This document shows positions 50,918-62,981 of a DNA stretch of 64,000 nt, one piece after another (position 1 is the first letter of the stretch; every line of letters starts with the position of its first letter). The notes below the pieces were generated by a model. That model ran no database searches. It was given only the letters and a program-made list of their open reading frames with translations, and had not been told where the DNA came from. The stretch covers positions 710,787 to 774,786 of the forward strand of contig JACAXG010000233.1 of assembly GCA_018881555.1 (NCBI GenBank), written 5' to 3'. Origin of the DNA: Amblyornis subalaris (lineage: Eukaryota > Chordata > Aves > Passeriformes > Ptilonorhynchidae). Both the position numbers and the translations under genes were made by a program.

Positions 50918-51100
50918 GCTCAAGACCTGAATGTGATCGAGGAAGTGATCCGGATGATGCTGGAGATCATCAACTCCTGCCTGACCAATTCCCTCCATCA
51001 CAACCCCAACCTGGTGTACGCGCTGCTTTACAAGCGGGATCTGTTCGAGCAGTTTCGAACCCACCCCTCCTTCCAGGACATCATGCAAAATATAGACCTG
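50918..51100 (+). CDS. DYM: DYM (dymeclin) internal coding exon 2 of 3 in window
   Basis: This 183-bp exon holds exactly 61 codons and is phase 0 at both ends. It starts [20 protein letters not shown] and ends with the block [13 protein letters not shown]. Human dymeclin continues with AQDLNV directly after PLPDY, so it joins the previous exon without a gap. The acceptor reads cttaaag at 50911-50917. A consensus branch point (cactaac, 50891-50897) sits about 22 nt upstream of the junction. The donor gtgagt starts at 51101. The segment lies in the conserved Dymeclin family domain, and the peptide looks identical or almost identical to mammalian dymeclin over its whole length. GC content and CpG use are clearly higher than in the flanking introns, as expected for a constrained exon. 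No lesion is seen. Confidence 0.97.
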
Positions 51101-51261
51101 GTGAGTGATACATGAATTCAGGGATGGCTACATGTGGTTATTTGATCCCTTTTTACTCTTGAAAGGTGGAAAATACTCATCACCTCTTATCAGTTTTTTT
51201 TTAAAATGTTGAATTTCTCTTGCCTGTTTTCTGGGCCTGCACTGTGATGACTTCTGGGCAA

Positions 51262-51320
51262 CATAGAAACAGGGTGGTTTGGGTTGGAAGGGACCTTAGA
51301 GATCATCCAGTTCCAACTCT
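51262..51320 (-). repeat. CR1 3' tip, minus strand, short
   Basis: Starts catagaaacagggtggtttg, then 'ggttggaagggaccttagag' and 'atcatccagttccaactct'. Similarity ends about 60 bp in. It lies only 160 bp downstream of a DYM exon donor. Confidence 0.8.
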
Positions 51321-52617
51321 AATTTCTTTAACAACCCTTTCCCATATCTTTGACTCAGCAAAGCCAGGGACATTTTGAGATGCCTCTGGTAAGGAATTCC
51401 CAAGCTGTGACACGTGTTTCACCCCTCAAACCGAGGACAGCATCAGCTTCTCTTAACTGTCGTTTGTTAGAAATCTGCCTTTCAGGGAGCAAAAGCTAAT
51501 TTTCATTATCAAACAATCTTTTTTCTTTTCTCTTGGTCCCATCACCAGCCTATTAGTGATTACAGGGAATTATTTTTAAATAGCTAAAAGGAGGCATTCA
51601 GCTACCTCATTCCCTGGGCTGTATCTGAATGTGTGTTGTTTTCACCTGCCAAGTGTTCTCACCACAACAATATTCCCCTTCTGTAAGGAAACATTTTAGA
51701 AGAAAACAGAAGAAAATAGCTGTGGATGAGAAGCTGTTACCAGTGTGTCTCTCCATGGAGTATGACTTTGGGAAACAGTTAATTCTGCATCTGATAGTAG
51801 TTTTAATGTTCATGTTGAGAACCTGAGCACTGATTCCTGCTAGAAAACTTTAAAGCGTTACAAATGTTTCTCTATCTTCTAGTCAGTATTTGCAGAGCTG
51901 AGCAGTGCTTGAAGCACACTATGGCCACTGGATGCAAAATGCTGGAAGGGAGGGCTGAACAGGGTGCTAATTCTCTGGATACAGTGAATTGTATCTAATT
52001 AATGTGTCTAATAATCTGCAGAGTTTCTGTTTTGATTTGCCTTTAATTACAGGAGATTGACAGATGTCTGATTGTCCATAAAGGAAAGTAATTTTAAATG
52101 TTGAACTGAAATTCTGCTCTGTACGTATCTGTTCCTCTTCTGTTCTCACTTCACATTTTCTGGTCATGCAAGAGTTTGGAGAGTGGAGACTTGAAGCTCA
52201 AAACTCTCCAAACTTTCAGCAGCTGCAGACTACAGGCAGCATAGTACTGCCTGCATGATTAGAACAAGATGTCTTCAAGTTATGTAAAGAGGATATGGTG
52301 CACTGAAGATAAAAGTAGTCTACATTCCTGACTGAGATAGGGACCTTCTCTGGTTACTTGTCCAGGATAGCTGGTGGTGGCCAGATCCTTCTGCCTGCAG
52401 CCGAGTTCCTCCCACAGACAGCAGCACGTCCTTCCCTTTGTAACACTTAAATGTAGGTTTTCCTCAACAATTTAAACAATTCATCCCCAAAACTATTTAA
52501 TATTGGGTTACAGCATAATGCCAGTTACATTCAGAAACTATTTAAAGCTTTCCAAGGGAGCATGTCGAATTTTTAAATAGCTCCTTTGTTAGCGAAGCGA
52601 GGATGTCAAAAAAAGAA

Positions 52618-52640
52618 TTTTTTTTAATTTTTTTTTTTTA
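52618..52640. repeat. T-rich tract
   Basis: Two runs of T (about 8 and 12) separated by AA. Simple sequence in the intron. Confidence 0.75.
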
Positions 52641-53856
52641 AATGTACCTGTCACCATCTGGCAAGTGGTGAGAGCTGTCAGGCTTGTAGATCTGAATAAA
52701 AGATGAGATTCATCTGACTCCTCGTCTACTCTGTCACGTCCTGCACTTCATACACAGTATTGGCAGCACTGTCATGCCGTACAGAACCAGTCTTTCTCTT
52801 GTGTTCTACAGACAAAATGTTTTAACTGGTCTTGCTATCCCTTGAAACAGTGGCAAATCAGGTAAGTGTCACTGTGCACATTGCAGGGAACTCGTCCAAG
52901 AACCATGTGGGCAGGATCGGAGAAGAACCAGAATGAGTGTCTGTCTCCCAGAACTTACCTGGCTTTTCTCTGCAGTGGTGGAGCTGGGAGCTCCATCCTC
53001 ATGTCTGTATGGAACACTGTGGATGTCTGAAAATGTAGCTATGCTCTAAAAGGAGTCAGAAAAAAATCTTCAAAGATTTGGCTCAATAAATTTCTAAACT
53101 GTATGTTGCTGGAAGCTGGGAGGATATGTTCATGGGGAAGATCTCCCGGTTCTTGGTCATACATTCTTATTTAAGCATCCATCCCAGCCTGCTTTCAGAC
53201 AGAATAGTGAGCTGGCCAGGCTTTTTGTGTGACCAAGGCTGGTTTTTCGGAAGAGGATGGATCCACCAACTTTCAGTTTATTGGGGAGCTGTGTTGGGTT
53301 TCAGGCTGTTGTGTTCAAGGGAATTTTTGGCCCAAATTGTGTAAATTGTAGCTGGAAATGGTAAATGTTGCAACTTTTGGTAATGGAAGACTGGGGAAGA
53401 GAAATTACCTTGCTGAATCTGTAGTCCAGATTTGTATTTGATACAAAAATACTAACAGACAGTGTGGTAATGTTCCACATTGCAGAAGTCAGACCAAAAT
53501 AGAGAGTACGTAAAGTCTGTAGTGAGTTTTGGACACCAGAACAGTTGCCAGTTTGCCTTTTCAATAATGTATAAAATAGATGTGACATATATTGACTTTA
53601 ATGCTGATTATTTTTACTGTGTTGAACGTAATGTACTCATCAACCAGAAAGAAGCGTGGAAGAGGTTAAAAGGCTAAAAATTTGGTGAAGAATTAATTGG
53701 AGAATATATTGAGGAAGTAAGAATGAGTAGTTGATGGTGCAAATATAAAGAGGCATCTGCTGCAGTTCTGTGTGGGTACAAGCAGAGAATAACCCAGAGG
53801 TGTCCTCTAAGCCTACTCATGCTGTTGACACCTTAGCTGGATTACTCTGGGTTTAG

Positions 53857-54474
53857 AATCAGAATAATTTTAGTTTGGAAAAGACCTTCAAAACCATCAA
53901 GTCCAACCATTCCCCCAGCACTGCCAAGGCCACCGCTGACCCATGTCCCCAAGTGCCACATCCACATGGCTTTTAAATCCCTCCTGAGGTGGGCACACCA
54001 CCACTGCCCTGGGCTGCTGTGCCAGGGCTGGATAACCCTTTCCATGAAGAAATTTTCCCTAATATCTAATCTAAACTTCCCCTGGCACAACTTGAGGTTG
54101 TTTCCTCTCCTCCTGTCCCTGTTCCTTGGGAGCAGAGCCCGGCCCCCCCTGGCTGCTCCCTCCTGTCAGGGAGTTCTGCAGAGCCAGAAGATTCCCCCTG
54201 AGCCTCCTTTTCTCCAGGCTGAGCCCCTTTCCCAGCTCCCTCAGCCACTCCTGGTGCTCCAGCCCCTTCCCCAGCTCCATTGTCCTTCTCTGGACATGCT
54301 CCAGCCCCTCAATGTCTCTCTTGTCCTGAGGGTCCCAGAGCTGTCCCCAGCACTGGAGGTGCCTCAGCAGGGCCAGCACAGGGCACGGGCACTGCCCTGG
54401 GGCTGTGGCCACCCCATGGCTGGGACAGCCCAGGTGACATTGTCCACCTGGGCTCACGTTCAGCTGGCACCATG
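53857..54474 (-). repeat. CR1 subfamily B, longest B copy, about 618 bp, minus strand
   Basis: It starts atcagaataattttagtttg and has the whole B landmark order, then continues past 'cttgtcctgagggtcccaga' into upstream ORF2 sequence ('ctggaggtgcctcagcaggg', 'gctgtggccaccccatggct', 'gctcacgttcagctggcacc'). The minus-strand frame 54457-54071 (128 codons) carries [20 protein letters not shown], a variant of the KDVELLERVQ block. Confidence 0.94.
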
Positions 54475-56805
54475 GAAGAAATTCCGGGGAGAAATAAGAG
54501 CTGTAGAAAACAGACGCTCTGAAGGTGCTGATTTGCCAAAGGAAGGCTAAAGTGATGTGGTATTTTTCAAATAAAATGCTGCTGTGAAGGGAAATGGAAT
54601 AATCTCTTTCACATACTTGTGGGTTCGCAGGTCATAAGGAAAGACTTCTCCAAGGTTAGTAATAACGAAGCACTGTGGTAGGTTTTCAGGAACTTCAGCA
54701 CTGGAGACCTCTGGATAGGAGATTTTTGGCAGGATGGCGCTGGGGCAGAGGACAGACTAGCACAGGTCTGTAGGCACAGGCAGATATGGGGATGGTTCTG
54801 CAGCCCCGCAAGAGTTCAGACCAGAGTGGGAATTGCCCAGGTTACCTGCAGTGCAGACCTGGCCACAGTAACTGTGGGCTGTTCCTCAGGATTTGGACCA
54901 TTCGGTTTACTCTGGAGATAACACATAACCTCTGTGTGCTTCATCATTGAGGCAAGAACAGTTGAATGTTTCAGGGTCATCAGTGTATGGAACACTTTTT
55001 ATTGAAATATATTGAAACTACTTATTTTCCTCTGTGGTTCTATAAATAATCCAAAAATCACCACTGCCAGCTGATTGGGAACATATGAGAACCATTAATG
55101 CTGTACAGAAGAAACTGAAATCAAAATACCTTCTGTTTCCTATTACTTTACTTTTCATTTTATAAAGTCATTTTAATAGGAGACTGTGCATCTTGTTTAG
55201 CTAAAATGGGATATTCTTCCTCTGGATGGTGAACAAAGAGGAATGCTCTGGTTCCTCTTCTGGCCTTGTGCAGAAATATTTCAGCTGGGAGCTGTCTATA
55301 TGCCTCCACTTCAGAGGTGGTCTGTAATTTGGTCAGCAGCCTCAGATATGTCAGGAATTTGGTGGAGACTCTTCGCTTATCATTCCTGAAGATGCGTTTG
55401 GTTCATGGCCACAGTGAGAACTCATTGGCTTTCATTGCTCTCATATTTCCTGTGAGCGAGAAACTGATACTAGGTGGTGGAACAGGCTTACCTAGGAGCT
55501 GCTAGAATTTGTTTGCAAAATAGTCTGATAGATATCAGGAGGTCAGGACCAATGGCTTAGTGATGCAAAGGACTCAATTGATACAATTTCCTGCTAGGAA
55601 TTTAATTCTCCAAAGACATTTCCCTGCTAGATTTTAAAATCAATCAAGTTGGCTTTGCTCTGGCATAGCAACTCCAATTGCAAGACCTGCAGGACTTAAG
55701 AACTAAGTTTTTATGTCTTTCCTTAGAAAAACTTTGATCCTGCTGATTACCAGAGCCTGGCTAAATACTCTACGGGTTTGGTTTTTGGTGGGTTTGGATT
55801 GGGATTTTTTTGGTTGTTGTTTGTTTGAGGGATCTTTTTACCTTTTCTTTTTCTCCTCACTCCTACACACTAGGAGTGGAGAGCAGAGTACCTTGTAAAA
55901 CTCATGAGTCTTTGAACATGCTCTGCGTTTCAAGGTGAATCTGAAAAGCTGCAGTACTTCAAGTTTGCTGATTAACCTTTTGTGTTTCTCCTGCTGTTGA
56001 ATCACCTGAAGCTGTTTCATTCTTTCTTAAATCAGCAAGGGTTGGCTTTGCCTCCTGTTTGCTCCATGTATCACTATTGGAGGTAGTTGTGATTTATGTT
56101 TCTCTGCGGAAGCTACTTAGTTGTAGTGCTAATCCTGTGGTACTTCACAACGAGAGGTTTGTTTTCTTCTTTTCTTCTCCTTACAGTGTGCCATCAATGC
56201 ACCATATTACTGTTCCAGTGGTGAACATGTCTGGAAATAAAGTACTGAGTGTTTCTTTCAATCACTTTCCAAAGAAAACAAAATTGACAAAAGCAGGTTC
56301 AAAACGTTTTCATTTTGTGCCAAGTGATTTTTTCTTCAGTCTTGCAGGGATGACCTTTGCAGTTGCAGGCAGAGGAGGCAGCAACGTGTTGTACTGTTAT
56401 TTTTAGCTGAAGGAGAAGGAGAGGAGCTGTCATGTTAGTTAGGCAGCAGCACTGCCTGGGCTGCCACAGGCCTCATGGCACTTCAGCATCTGCTGACAGA
56501 ATCGAAGTGGAGAAAACATCTTGCCCTTGATAGCTCTGTTGTTTGCGTGCTGTGAAGGGAAATATTTTGTTACTTCAGCCTTACAGCCCAGTTAAAAACA
56601 ATAGTTGGGCGAAATAACCAACACTGTTGTTGCTCCCTCATAATCTCAAAAATAATCTTCAAAACCTAAAATATTGCCTTTAAATGAGAAATGTTTCCAA
56701 ATCATTCTAATCTTGTAGCAGTTTTAATCTCTGGCAATACGTTGTAAGTTTATTGTTTAGAAAACAAAAGGATAAAGTATGAGTTTCTCATGGACAATTG
56801 ACCTC

Positions 56806-57003
56806 TAGGAAGAAATTCTAGGCTGTGGGAGTGGTGAAGCACTGGCACAGATTTCCCAGAGAATCTGTGGCTGCCCATCCCTGGAAGTGTCCAAGGCTTG
56901 GAGCAACCTGGGACAGTGGAAGGTGTCTCTGAGCATGGCAGGGGGGCTGGACATGGAAGGTCTTTAAGGTCTCTTACCAACCAAACCATTACCTAAGTCT
57001 ATG
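56806..57003 (+). repeat. CR1 subfamily A 3' end, diverged
   Basis: Order: 'ctgtgggagtggtgaagcac', 'gcccatccctggaagtgtcc', 'ggcttggagcaacctgggac', 'gtctttaaggtctcttacca', tail ttacctaagtctatgatg. It lacks a 12-15 bp block after 'gtccaa' that other copies have (the 'gggcaggttgga' part), which looks like a small deletion. Confidence 0.9.
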
Positions 57004-58964
57004 ATGAAAACCAGTTTTGGAAATCTCTATAGAAAGCAGTTTTTGTTTAGAAATTTTAATGGTATTTTAATAGAAACCCTGGCAATGCCTGAGCTGGAGG
57101 TGACCAAGCCAGGTCCCCAGTGCCCGTTGTAGCGCACATCTGGGTACCTTGCACAGCCAGGATTAGGTGCTGCACAGGGCAAGGCTCTCCATACACTGTT
57201 TTATCTGGACAGTGATCAGATATTCCTGATGAGGGGTTGTCTAATCCTGGATTGGACGTGCCTTTTAATCTCTGTTAATATGGAAGCCAAACTGGAGAGA
57301 GAGCTCTTTAGAAAGGGTTATGTTCCTTGTGTGGAGAGGCCTTTCAGTGCTCAGCATGACTTGGATACCAGTAATTCACAGCAACTTGTAGAGTTTCTTC
57401 TTACTCTTCTTCTTAAGCAGTCTTTTCATTTGTTTTCTATTTTCTTAGACCAGTTCCCCAAATAATGAGAAAATTAATTTTCAGAGTATCAGAAAGACAC
57501 CATCTCATAGCCTTGTTTATTTGCCCTAAGACCTAAGTTTTTTCTAGTCATACAGTCACATGCCCAGTTGATTCTAAAACCCGGACTAAAACCTGAAACC
57601 CATTTAATATTATTCATCCAGTTTATTTTTTCTGCTTCATTTTACTTTCAATTGGACAAAGAGATGAAGTCTCTTAATTTTCGTTAAATTCTGGATTTTT
57701 ACTGAAGTGTAGAAGATGATTAAAGCTCCTTCAAAGGAAAAGGCTGCTCTTCCTTGATATGATGTTAAGCTTTTATATTTTCATATTTGGCTAGATCAGT
57801 AGGTAAAGTGTTAGACCCTCTGTTACAGAGGTTGGGGCTTGGGCACTAGGAATATAATGCTTTTTGGTTTTATACCTGATCTAGTGGTAACAATCAAATG
57901 TCTTTTTTAGGATCTCTTCTGTATAACTCATCTTCTATTTTTTTTTCTTGTTGTTTTTCTGTTCTCTGATTTCATTGGGGTACTCACTGGGTACTGGACT
58001 ATCTTGTTGTGGTCTTGTGCTGTCGGGGTCCAAAAGAGAAGCAATCCATTCCTACATTGTTTGAAGTAGTAAGGCAAATAACACCTAGAGATAAGTATCA
58101 TTATTAAGGTAAATATTTTTAATTTCAGTCATCAACTACATATCAAAAATAGCCATTCAAACTTCTCTGAAATGCTGACATAGCCTGAAAATACTGGAAG
58201 CCTGTCTCACTTTTGTTCTTTTGAAATATAACCCAAAGAAGATTAGTACCTTTACCACAAAAACATTAGTCTTTTAAAAACATGTTAAGATTGAAGGGTT
58301 TGACTTCCCAAAATAGGAAATGTCAGGGAGTATCTGTGAGCTTCATTCAGGTTTTTTACACGTTTGCATTATGATAGTATTTTATCCTTTTGATTAAAAG
58401 CTAAATATTAAATTTTGCTTTTGTTGTGGTTTAGCAGAACTTGAGCTAACACGGCAGTGCCAATGGGATGGATTCTCTGCAGGAGCCTGCCCTGGGTGAG
58501 GATGGGTTTCACCAGTGATTACTGACAACAGAGGAGTGTTGAAATGCAGGAAGATGTTTTTTTCTTTCAAAGTTTGTGGGCGACTTGCTCGTTCCTCTGT
58601 GAGCTGTGTATCCTCCACCAGCAATTTGTCCCAAACTCTGTGCCAAAACCATGTCAGCCTCACTCTGAGGTCCTCACGCTCTTTGCACAAGCTGTTTCTT
58701 GCTGTTTTACTCTGTTATTTCTGGTCCCTCCCTCCAGCTCCTTTGCTTCTGAACTCAGCACATCTTCCTACTCCTTTTTTTTTAAGGATCAGAGATCACA
58801 GTGCTCCACCAGGTCTTTATCTCTAAGAATGTAAAAACCTACCTGCAGCATCTGCCAGAGGCAGTGAAATTCTGCCTTTCTGCTCAAGTATGGAGATAAT
58901 CTTAGGGACAGCACGGAAGATTAAACCTGAATTTTCTCTTGACTGATTTCCATACTTCTGTTGT

Positions 58965-59022
58965 TAGAAACAAAACAAAACAGGAAAAAAAACCCCAAAC
59001 CCAAACACCAAAACCCCATAAC
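58965..59022. repeat. A/C-rich low-complexity tract
   Basis: Repeats of AAAAC, CCCCAAA and ACCAAAA, with no exact period. It is a purine/cytosine-biased intronic stretch. Confidence 0.6.
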
Positions 59023-60518
59023 AACCTCAAAAAGCAACTTCCAGTAACTTTATTCTGCCCCTGTCTCATTCACTTGGTGCAAGAGTTTCTGGAGATCCCA
59101 GCAAGTCTTCCAGCTCAAAACAAGGGCTGGGCTTTCGGCAGGGGGAGTCACAAACAGGAACAACAAATTTGAATCTCACAGTAATCAAGCCATCAGCTGT
59201 CTTTGTTTTATGAACAGCAGCTGAGCTGGGAGGCATAATTAGGGTAATGGTTTCTGGCTCCAGCTGTGTCTCACTACAGAACAAAGAGAGCTCAGCAGAG
59301 ATTTTGTAGTATAATACATTTTTCCCCCTTTCTACTTGGGAGAATTAACAAAGATTACTCGATGGACTGGGGCTGTGATTCAGATACAAGTGAACATCAG
59401 TATTTTTCCATGGAGAATGTGTCCAAAGCTCACAGGATTTTGAAAGAGTCTACCATCAGCATTGTGCTTGCCTCCAGCCCAGGGGTAGCCAGGTGCTTCG
59501 GTGTAAACAGACCCTACCAAGTGCCTCTTGTAGTACTTCCAGAGGACTCTAAGTAGGTGTTGAAATTTTTCCCTGGACTCTTTTTGTGTTCTTCTGAGTC
59601 CCGGATCCCCTGCGTGACTGAGGAGTTCCTCTGGAATAAGGGATGGGTTTTGCAAAGTGTGTTCTTTTGGATGAAAGGAGCTATAGAAATGAAGGTTTTC
59701 TGGTGTCCCACATGGAGAACTGCCGGTGGGATGTCTGCCGCTGGTGTGACCTACTGAGCTTGGAGAGGGATAAAAGTTAAAGCCTGACCTAACTGAGTTC
59801 TAGCTAACAAGGACCAGCTGGTCACAGAAAAGAGGGTGGGGAGGAAAATATGGGGAAAATCAGCTTGGCCTCACCAGGGGGATGTCTGGAAGATGAGAGG
59901 GAATGTGTAGGTCCTTGGGCCTAGAATCCATGATAGGGAAGGTGATGAGGCACTTTGGGTGGATAATCTGGGTAGAAGAGGAGTTTTGTGGACTTTCTTC
60001 TCACCATCCACTTGCTGTAGCTTTGAGTGCTACACAACCCCCAGGAAATCATGTAGACTCTCATGCTGAGATACTTAATAGTTGTCTTAAAGCCTTTTGT
60101 CCAGAAGTCAGTGAAACTATAATGGTTTTACTTTAATGCTTCACAATCAAAGTAAATTTCTAGCTCAAATTATAAAAGGACTGCAAGAACTCAAAAAGCC
60201 TGACATGCAGAACTGACAGATAGAAATATAGGCATATGTCAGTGCACAGTACTTGAAAATGTAAATTTATTAATTCAGCTCTGTGTGTTAAGTTGTAAAA
60301 TCATCTGTCTGTTAAAAGTGACTGCAGGAGGATGCTGAGAATTGTGCTAACTTGACATTAACAAAGTCTCCCTGGCTGTGACACAGGCAATAGCGTGATT
60401 ATTCTTTAAGAAGTACAGATACAGCAATGCCAAAAAAGAAGATGACAGCTTTGTGTATAAATTGATCCAAAGATCTCTTCTTTCCTATTTATTTATGTGC
60501 TGTGATGTTTCATTCCAG

Positions 60519-60632
60519 GTGATCAGCTTTTTCAGCTCCCGGTTAGAGCAAGCTGGAGCTGAGCTGTCAGTGGAGCGAGTTCTGGAAATCATCAAGCAAG
60601 GAGCTGTTGCTTTGCCCAAAGACAGGCTAAGA
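60519..60632 (+). CDS. DYM: DYM (dymeclin) internal coding exon 3 of 3 in window (penultimate coding exon)
   Basis: This 114-bp exon holds 38 codons, phase 0 at both ends. It begins [20 protein letters not shown] and ends ALPKDRLR. It follows the preceding exon's [13 protein letters not shown] exactly as in human dymeclin. The acceptor cattccag ends at 60518 behind a weak pyrimidine tract, and the donor gtaagt starts at 60633. From memory of human dymeclin, three positions differ: Glu for Leu after SSRL, Ala for Val in the KQG-VALP stretch, and Arg for Lys at the last codon. About 50 C-terminal residues (beginning KFPELKF in human) are still missing, so the terminal exon and 3' UTR lie past base 64000. 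No frameshift or stop is present. Confidence 0.97.
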
Positions 60633-62283
60633 GTAAGTGCTCAAGACCTCATCAGTTAAATTTTTCCAATCAATTACACATATATGTCCTTTATATCTGT
60701 AAAAATCACATCAAAAAATCGTCTTTCCTATCAATAATGACTGATAAGTGATTATGCTGTCGATTGCCATATGTGCATGTTTTCATTTAAATTCCTAATT
60801 TCTGCTAAGTGTTTGGGTGAGTTTTTGTGATTAGTTATTAAATTGAAGCATGTGGAGGAATTAATATTTGCTGGAGCTAAGGTTTTCTTCTTCATATCCT
60901 GAAGATGCAGGCTCCTCTCTCCATCTGTTGTTTCGTTGTGCTGTAACCAAACATTGATAATTCTCTTTTTTGATTAATTTCTTGTTATGTCTGTAGTGTT
61001 CTGCACCTCCCTCTGGGTCTGTACAAAATGTTACAAAGATAAATTTTGGGGGCTTTAGTTAAGAATTACCCAACCTAGTGAAAATCAGTTCAGGACCTGT
61101 GAGTCTGGTCAACACGATGATGAGCTTTCTGTATAATACTGAGCAGTCCCCTCCATTCCTTTCTGGGAATCTCTCAAATCTCTTGTGGGATTTACCAGCT
61201 TGACAGGTTTTGTGAGGCTAAAATCCATTAATGGCTGTGTGATGTTTAAATACTACAATAAAGAAATCTGTGTAAGTGGGTAAGTAAGCAAATGGGAGTT
61301 GCATGTGTTTTTTAAACACAATGAATTTTGTTTCTTTGTTGTGCCAAGCATATTTTAAATATTGTCTGTTTTCTGCAGAACTATTTTTGTTCCTACTCTG
61401 TGATAAGAGAATGAAAGCATCTTCTTGAGACCCATTTCTTTGGTGGTAACTTCAGTAAAATATCCTCTGATAAGGCACTCTGAGTCCGCACAGCCATTGG
61501 CGATGGCTGGTGATTTATTTATACGCTGGTAATTTTAAAACACCCAGTGGGAATTTTCTAGCTGGCTGCGTATACTAATGTCTTTCCTTTTCCCTCTGTC
61601 CCTGAGATGGCATGTATTTAGTCACTCAGACTGAATTACCTTGAGAGAGATTGGTCTGGAGTCCGAGGCCTGAGCCGCAGTACAGGAATAGCCTGAGTTA
61701 CACCAGAGGAGTTGCTGGATCCAAATCCAGCCCTTCAGGTTGTCCTTTCTACACAGTGATGCTGTGAATACAGAGGAACACTGGAATTTTGGCTATTTCT
61801 ATGACAGCTTATGTGCAGATAATTAAAAGCTCTTACATTGAGGCTACGGTGATTCCTTCTTGACACAGAGCCATCAGCAAATAAACTCGCTGCTTAGAAA
61901 AAAACTAAGGTTTTTTCAGTTACTTAGTGTGCCACATCTGCTGACATGTCAGGCCACGAATTTAGAGAAATGCTGTTTCTGGAGTGAGATCCTGTCAAGT
62001 TTAAATTTTCTGCATTAATGATATACAGTATTCAAAATGATGTATTTATATTGCCAGATAAAGCAGCAAACCAGCAGCTTTTGACATGTGCCAAGATCTG
62101 TAAGTCCTCACCAAGCAGTCAAGTACTTCCAGTTGTAAGGATGCTTAGTGAGGCTTGGAGCACTTCCCTTTCCTCTGGAGGACTTGAGTTTGGGGACAGA
62201 CTTACCAAGTGAATACAGCCAGCCTGGCACATAATTCTTCTATGCTGGCCACTTACACACTTACACCTACTGGGTTTTGTCCC

Positions 62284-62298
62284 TTTTTTTTTTTTTTT
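62284..62298 (+). repeat. Poly-T tract (T15)
   Basis: Fifteen T in a row, preceded by C3. No recognisable retroposed sequence lies next to it. Confidence 0.85.
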
Positions 62299-62805
62299 AA
62301 AATCCTTTTGCTGAGCAGCAGTTTGGCCAGAGCAGGTTACTTCTCCACAGAGAAAAGTTGGTGACATTGACCTTGGTGTGTATGTGTATAACTAGATATA
62401 CATATAGAGAGTGATATATGTGTATTGTCATGCATCAGTTTGTACATGCAAATAACTTCCTTCCTTTGTACAGATAGTGATGAGGAGCAGCACGTTTCTC
62501 TCCTATAGAAATGAACTTGTGAGTCTGTGTGCCCTCTGTCCCTGTGCCTCTCCTAGGAGTCTCCTAGTTCCTCAGGTTTTCTTCCCACTCCAGTTTCTGA
62601 GGTTTTCAGGGGAAGCTATTCTAGAGCTCAACAAACTCATATGAAGATCAGACTGAAGATATAGTTACACAATAACTCTGGCAACTCTGAGGAATTTCAG
62701 CAGCTAAATAAAAGAGAAAGCTTTAATCCTCATGTCTTTAATGACACTCTCTGGGCAAGTCTGGATGGGTGGGAGCAGCCCTACCCACACTGACTTTGAT
62801 GGCAC

Positions 62806-62981
62806 CTTTCAGGGAGTTGTCCTGAAGGTCCCCCCTGAGCCTCCCTTTCTTCACACCGAGACCCCCAGCTCCCTCAGCTGTTCCTGGTGCTGCAGCCCCT
62901 TTCCCAGCTCCGTTCCCTTCCCTGGACATGCTCCAGCCCCTCAGTGTCTTCCTTGTGAAAGGACCAAAACTGCCCCCAGGA
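62806..62981 (-). repeat. CR1 subfamily B internal fragment lacking its 3' end
   Basis: Order: 'ctttcagggagttgtcctga', 'ggtcccccctgagcctccct', 'ctcagctgttcctggtgctg', 'ctggacatgctccagcccct', 'ggaccaaaactgcccccag'. In the other minus-strand B copies this block follows about 300 bp of 3' region beginning with the tail octamer. Here that region is absent, so the copy is 3'-truncated. Confidence 0.9.

Larger units (their letters stand above)
51101..60518 (+). other. DYM: DYM intron between exons 2 and 3 of the window (9.4 kb)
   Basis: This intron is bounded by gtgagt at 51101 and cattccag at 60511-60518. It holds three CR1 pieces (51262, 53857 and 56806 starts). The stretches 51321-53856, 54475-56805 and 57004-60510 show no gene. 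Open frames there are short, and none has a product I recognise. Confidence 0.95.

Noticed and set aside
53966..54550. 194-codon plus-strand open frame, proline-rich
   Set aside because: It is the antisense of the CR1 subfamily B copy at 53857-54474.
59266..59757. Two consecutive plus-strand open frames (96 and 66 codons)
   Set aside because: They are in different frames, unrelated to any family I recognise, and no splice sites link them.
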